Shown piece after piece: positions 32,495 through 35,938 of a DNA stretch of 35,938 nt. The notes under the pieces are model-generated. The model worked only from the letters and a program-made list of their open reading frames with translations. It ran no database searches and was not told where the DNA came from. The stretch spans positions 1 to 35,938 of the forward strand of contig NZ_JARHUF010000031.1 of NCBI RefSeq assembly GCF_029223195.1, in the 5' to 3' direction. Within the stretch, counting starts at the first letter, position 1; each line of letters starts with the position of its first letter. A program made the position numbers and the translations under genes. The stretch comes from Vibrio sp. CAU 1672 (GTDB lineage Bacteria > Pseudomonadota > Gammaproteobacteria > Enterobacterales > Vibrionaceae).

Positions 32495-33762
32495 ATGAAA
32501 TTAAAACGTTCGCTGTTGCTTGTTGCCAGCATATTCAGTGCTTCTGCTTTGGCCAGCCAGGTTGATCCTCTGGTACTGAAGAAGATGGAAAAAATCATTG
32601 ATGCCGACACCCCTCGCATTCAGGAAATCTTCAAAGATATTCATGCCAATCCTGAACTTGGGTTTATGGAGTTCCGCACCGCAGGTATTGTTGCCGAAGA
32701 ACTCAAAGCGTTAGGCTTTAAAGTGACCACTGAGGTTGGCATTACAGGCGTCGTCGGAGTAATGGAAAATGGCGATGGGCCGACCTTTATGTTCCGCGCG
32801 GATATGGATGCAAACGCAGTTGAAGAAAATACCGGCGTGCCATGGGAAAGCAAGGTGCGAGTAACCAACTTAGACGGCATCGAAACACCGGTTGCTCACA
32901 TGTGTGGCCACGATGCCCATACCACATGGCTGCTCTCGTTGGCAAAAACAATGACCGAGCTGAAAGATCACTGGAATGGTACGTTAGTGTTGGTTGCCCA
33001 GCCCGCTGAAGAGCCTATCGAAGGTGCCAACAAAATGATTGAGGATGGTTTGTACACGACTGTGGGTGTGCCAATACCGGATCTGAGCATATTGACGTGA
33101 CTTTCCATGGTATTGGTGGCCATGGCTCAAACCCGCAGGACACCATTGATCCGGTGATCATGGCGGCACAAGCGGTTACTCAGTTGCAAACCGTGGTTTC
33201 TCGCCATATTGACCCACAAAAAGTCGGCATTCTTACCATTGGGGCGATTAACGCGGGTGTGGATAATAACGTCATCTCAACCGAATCCACCATTAAGCTA
33301 AAGCTGCACTTCTCGGATGAAAACGTACATAAAGATATGGTTGAACGTATTACGTCTATCGTAAATGGTGTCGCGACCGCGCAGGGTGTGAGTGAAGAAA
33401 ATCTGCCAACCATTCGCCACAAAGGCTTTACTCCGGCTGTCGTGAATACCCCGGAGTTCGTCACCCATATTCGTGCAGAGCTAGAAAGTGCCGAATTTGT
33501 ACATACCCAGCTTGGCAACATGCCGTTGGCGGGTTCTGATGATGTCGCTTAGCTTGGCTATGGGCTAGAGGATGTGCAGTTTGCCTACCAGTTCATTGGA
33601 ATCGCCAATCAGGCCGAGTTTAAACAAGCGCGTGCGGAAGGTAAGATGTTACCGTTCTACGCACACGAGCCAAACTTCAAAGTCGATTTGGATGCAATTC
33701 CTTTCGGCGGGAAAGTGGCAACTCAGGTAGCGCTATCGGTGCTTGGTAAACAAACCAACTGA
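32495..33762 (+). pseudogene. M20-family amidohydrolase/peptidase, broken
   Basis: A signal peptide (1-20, ending SALAS) is followed by the metal-binding half: AHMCGHDAHTT with Cys and His ligands, and QPAEEPIEGANKM with the catalytic Glu pair. Around 33070-33090 the reading frame breaks and some tens of codons expected between DGLYTTVGVPIPD and HIDVTFHGIGGHGS are missing, so a deletion has occurred. The second part then continues in another frame and meets an in-frame TAG at 33550-33552, after which coding-like sequence goes on (LGYGLEDVQFAYQFIG to GKQTN) to 33762. With a deletion, a frame change and a stop, it is a pseudogene. Relatives hydrolyse N-acyl amino acids or peptides. Confidence 0.88.
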
Positions 33763-33790
33763 TACCAAAGCGATAATCGCGTTCTTGATG

Positions 33791-34001
33791 AAAAATAGTA
33801 TGACACCCTGCACATCAAAGCAGGGCGTCATAGTTATAATCATGTGGTCAGGTACTATCAAACAGGCTCCCGCAGCAAATATCCTAATGGGCGAACACTT
33901 TCCTAAAGTTTAACATCCTTGCTGATTACTCATTTTGAGCGAGCAAATCTTGTTTGCGAAGATACCCAATCCTTTAGGCTTTCCGCCAACATCCTGTCGA
34001 C
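33791..34001 (-). ncRNA. CsrB-like small RNA, copy 2 (short form)
   Basis: The minus strand again starts GTCGACAGGATGTTGGCGG after the same TACTAACTTC box. It shares long stretches with copy 1 (CCTAAAGGATTGGGTATCTTC; GTTCGCCC) but has only about 7 GGA motifs. Copy 1 sites TCAGGAAG and TTAGGATG are replaced by TCGCAAAC and CAAAATG. It ends in a hairpin, GACGCCCTGC/GCAGGGTGTC (33801-33830), then a short T tract. The homology with copy 1 also covers the promoter region. It is either a divergent decoy RNA or a decaying duplicate. Confidence 0.7.
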
Positions 34002-34156
34002 GAAGTTAGTATTACCTGTTTGTTCTCCGCCAACAATCGCCGGACAAAAAAGTTTCACAATGCGGTATTGTGGTTAAACTTTGCAAATTATTCAGTAGCT
34101 TAAGTTGTTTTCGTGCTTTGAGTTCAAGTGAGAGAAGTCGATAAGTTTACATTTCC

Positions 34157-34174
34157 AGTAAGAGATCTTGCCTA
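34157..34174 (-). promoter_or_regulatory. Weakened UvrY/VarA-type box upstream of csrB copy 2
   Basis: The minus strand has TAGGCAAGATCTCTTACT, which keeps AGATCTCTTAC but loses the outer bases of the site seen ahead of copy 1. It lies about 156 bases from the inferred start, the same spacing as copy 1. Confidence 0.45.
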
Positions 34175-34312
34175 ATTTATTAGGCAGATATTGTAATTGA
34201 GTGCTGCAGGTTAAGAACAAGTTTATGCGCGAACTCACAGGGTAGGGTATTTGCTAATTATACCGCAATGAAATCTGTCCGTGCTTGGCGAGTTGTGGCC
34301 GAACTGTACCGC

Positions 34313-34984
34313 TTACTTGTGGTACTCCATAATCTCACGCGGTTCGATGCGTACGTTTGGGTTAATACTGTCAATGTCGGCACATTCTTGATCCGGTTTC
34401 AATTCATAGTTAATGCCATTGGGGGTCAGATTTTCGGGCGTTAACTCTAGGTCCCCTAGTGTTTTCAGTTTTGCTGATGTATCTTGGATTAAGGTATCCA
34501 TCAGTTCCAATGACTTTGGATTCAAAGCATGGTTTTCTTCTGCTTCTAGTTGAAAGAGTGTTAATTGGTTTAAAAAGTTATTAACGATGTCATGAACGGT
34601 TCTCATAGTGGCCCGCAAAACTATGACACGTTCTGCTTGCAGTTCAAGGTTGTGTTTGTGTCTGGTTATCTTTCCATGTTCAACAACTTTTGGTAGCCAT
34701 TGCCGGATCCCAAGAGCTAACATCAGGAATCCTAAAGCATAGCCAACGACTTTCTCTAAAAAAGCCTGGGCCTCAGTATCACCAATGATGACAAAACGGT
34801 TCAGAGCGGTGAAGTTATCCGTGATGTCAATCAGCGTTCCAAAAAAGATTAAAGCAAACCCAGTCAGGATGTTACGCCAGCCACTTATATTGCTTAACTC
34901 ATTGACATGCTGGGTTTTGAGAAGTGAGAAGACTATTCCACCAGCCATTATTGCTCGGAATACTTCGATGAAGATATCAGTCAT
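34313..34984 (-). CDS. Membrane protein with histidine-kinase-like helix, function unknown
   Basis: 223 residues. Three hydrophobic segments (about 5-22, 37-56, 75-95) are followed by a cytoplasmic helical part. That part contains MRTVHDIVNNFLNQLTLFQL with H131, similar to the phosphoacceptor helix of histidine kinases, and a second helix SLELMDTLIQDTSAKLKTLG. No ATP-binding domain follows; the tail is acidic and about 45 residues long. It could be an orphan phosphoacceptor or a plain helical signalling protein. The gene stands alone. Confidence 0.6.
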   Translation of the reverse strand: MTDIFIEVFRAIMAGGIVFSLLKTQHVNELSNISGWRNILTGFALIFFGTLIDITDNFTALNRFVIIGDTEAQAFLEKVVGYALGFLMLALGIRQWLPKVVEHGKITRHKHNLELQAERVIVLRATMRTVHDIVNNFLNQLTLFQLEAEENHALNPKSLELMDTLIQDTSAKLKTLGDLELTPENLTPNGINYELKPDQECADIDSINPNVRIEPREIMEYHK

Positions 34985-35457
34985 TGCCGCAGCTTCTTTG
35001 TTTAGTCTTATAATGGTTTAATATAGTTCACATTGTTCTTTTTTTCACCGATAGAGCGCTTGAATAGCGTGGACGTATTTAGTGCAGGCTTAATTTGTTA
35101 GGTATTCGCCAGATCAGGATTGCATGAGGTTCATTGATTAACAGCCGGTTTTTGGTAATGAATAGCATCTGTGTTGTGCAAATATGTCAGTAGTGACATA
35201 GTAAGTTGTAACAATCGGTGTAGAAAAGACAGTTGGAGTTATGTCGGTAAAAGGACCACTTGAGATTATTTAGTATTTGGCTAAAAAATCGCTTCACGGC
35301 CTGTTTGGCGTCTTTTGAAAGTTATATGACAGGTCACCAAGGGAACTTGATTGCCATTTTTCTGTCATATAGTTCAGGTAATTTTTGATTATCAACAGCA
35401 AAAATTGGCTTTGATGTTCAAAAACGGAATGCAACAGGCATTTTATTGTCATTATGT
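34985..35457. other. Non-coding stretch with two inverted repeats
   Basis: No gene is supported. TATGTCA-GTAG-TGACATA is a perfect palindrome at 35183-35200. TATATGACAG (35323-35332) and CTGTCATATA (35362-35371) are perfect arms 29 bases apart. The region is AT-rich and lies upstream of the CRP-linked small gene. Confidence 0.5.
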
Positions 35458-35473
35458 TGTGAATTTCATCACG
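35458..35473 (+). promoter_or_regulatory. CRP-like site upstream of the small basic protein
   Basis: TGTGA-ATTTCA-TCACG matches TGTGA-N6-TCACA at 9 of 10 fixed bases. A GATAGAT -10-like element (35493-35499) lies about 30 bases from the site's centre, which would suit class II activation. Confidence 0.6.
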
Positions 35474-35567
35474 GTTAATTCTCGCATTCCCCGATAGATT
35501 ACTGAGGACAGTAAATCGAAAACAATAAGCTCACGATGAGCAGTACTTAAATAAGAAGGAGATTACT

Positions 35568-35651
35568 ATGAAAAAAATGAGACGAGCTCAGCTGCATCGT
35601 GTCCGTATCCAATACTGGAAAGACACTAAAGATTCAGCCAAAAAATCATAG
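35568..35651 (+). CDS. 27-residue basic small protein
   Basis: MKKMRRAQLHRVRIQYWKDT followed by KDSAKKS. The ATG is preceded by a strong AGAAGGAG ribosome-binding site at good spacing and a CRP-like site with a -10 element 75-110 bases upstream. The peptide has ten Lys or Arg and no membrane helix, so it may bind RNA or DNA, or act as a leader peptide for the structured RNA that follows. I recognise no family. Short ORFs are often chance, but the ribosome-binding site, promoter and downstream hairpin argue for expression. Confidence 0.55.
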   Translation: MKKMRRAQLHRVRIQYWKDTKDSAKKS

Positions 35652-35671
35652 TTAACCCCCAATACCCTATA

Positions 35672-35738
35672 GAGCTGGCAGTCGTTATCACAACGTTTCC
35701 TCACATCTCGCCAGCTCAAAACTTCCGCTTTTTTTTAA
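35672..35738 (+). terminator. Long hairpin with T run after the small protein
   Basis: GAGCTGGC (35672-35679) pairs with GCCAGCTC (35710-35717), with an inner CGTT/AACG helix. A run of T follows about 10 bases later (near 35730). The gap before the T run makes it an imperfect terminator. Confidence 0.45.
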
Positions 35739-35814
35739 CACATCCTTCGTGCTAACAGGTTCCCGTCCGGGGAAGATCATCCATTGTGAACGGTATAAAA
35801 AAAGCCAGCCTGAA

Positions 35815-35850
35815 GGCTTAATGCCGATCAGTTAAGCCAAAAATGATCGG
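35815..35850 (+). other. Interlocked inverted repeats, possible H-type pseudoknot
   Basis: GGCTTAA (35815-35821) pairs with TTAAGCC (35832-35838), and CCGATCA (35824-35830) pairs with TGATCGG (35844-35850). The order is A-B-A'-B', with connecting loops of 2, 1 and 5 bases, the last AAAAA. This is the classic layout of a compact RNA pseudoknot. It may also be the end of an insertion sequence with palindromic termini. A strong terminator follows at 35874. Confidence 0.5.
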
Positions 35851-35873
35851 TTGAACGATCCTCTGAGGATGTC

Positions 35874-35909
35874 AAAATCCGAGTGTATTCAGTGCACTCG
35901 GATTTTTTT
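35874..35909 (+). terminator. Strong intrinsic terminator
   Basis: AAAATCCGAGTG (35874-35885) and CACTCGGATTTTTTT (35895-35909) form a long stem with a T tract. Confidence 0.9.
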
Positions 35910-35938
35910 ATGTTCTTAAGACAAGCCCTAAACAACGT

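Noticed and set aside
1..35938. CRISPR arrays, prophage or integron sites
   Set aside because: No regularly spaced short repeats, cas genes, integrase or attC-like series were seen in the window.

Overview
The window looks like a stretch of a Vibrionaceae chromosome (Vibrio or a close relative). The supporting signs are the 5S rRNA and tRNA-Ser, a TtpC/ExbB2/ExbD2/TonB2 cluster in the Vibrio order, a speA-speB pair whose SpeA N-terminus aligns with the Vibrio protein as I remember it, YibL, RimK, an EmrD-type pump, and CsrB-type small RNAs with an upstream UvrY/VarA-like box. All assignments come from reading the sequence; no database search was run.

Layout. 1-292: end of an rRNA operon (5S), tRNA-Ser(UGA) and a terminator. 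293-2789: a 26-codon leader ORF, a four-arm RNA switch and an ABC-F ATPase gene. The design is that of erm-type translational attenuation and is the best candidate here for an undescribed system. 2981-9124: an eight-gene F-type ATPase operon in the N-ATPase order (beta, epsilon, AtpQ, a, c, b/delta, alpha, gamma). It has no atpR, an altered alpha P-loop, an altered c-subunit ion site and a disrupted start of the a-subunit gene. 9166-13490: yibL, D-lactate dehydrogenase, an L,D-transpeptidase, a glycerophosphodiesterase and an L-2-hydroxyacid dehydrogenase, plus a possible gene remnant. 13527-13983: a probable decayed gene and a terminator. 14016-18907: the TonB2 energy-transducing operon (DUF3450, TtpC, ExbB2, ExbD2, TonB2, TPR protein). 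19227-20222: a porin. 20359-27063 (minus strand): a lipoprotein-type oligopeptidase B, an EmrD-like efflux pump and the agmatine pathway to putrescine (speA-speB). 27300-29575: an MBL-fold hydrolase, then rimK with a retropepsin-like zinc protease. 29942-34001: two LysR regulators, a broken M20 amidohydrolase and two csrB-like sRNA genes in the same orientation about 2.8 kb apart, the second shorter and poorer in GGA motifs. 34313-35938: a membrane protein with a kinase-like histidine motif, a probably CRP-controlled 27-residue basic protein, and a pseudoknot-capable structured stretch ahead of a strong terminator.

How parts fit together. The ATPase operon would make a second rotary ATPase besides the housekeeping one, but whether it works is uncertain given the alterations. 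The TonB2 operon powers outer-membrane uptake. SpeA and SpeB convert arginine via agmatine to putrescine. The two csrB-like RNAs would sequester CsrA under control of the VarS/VarA (BarA/UvrY) system.
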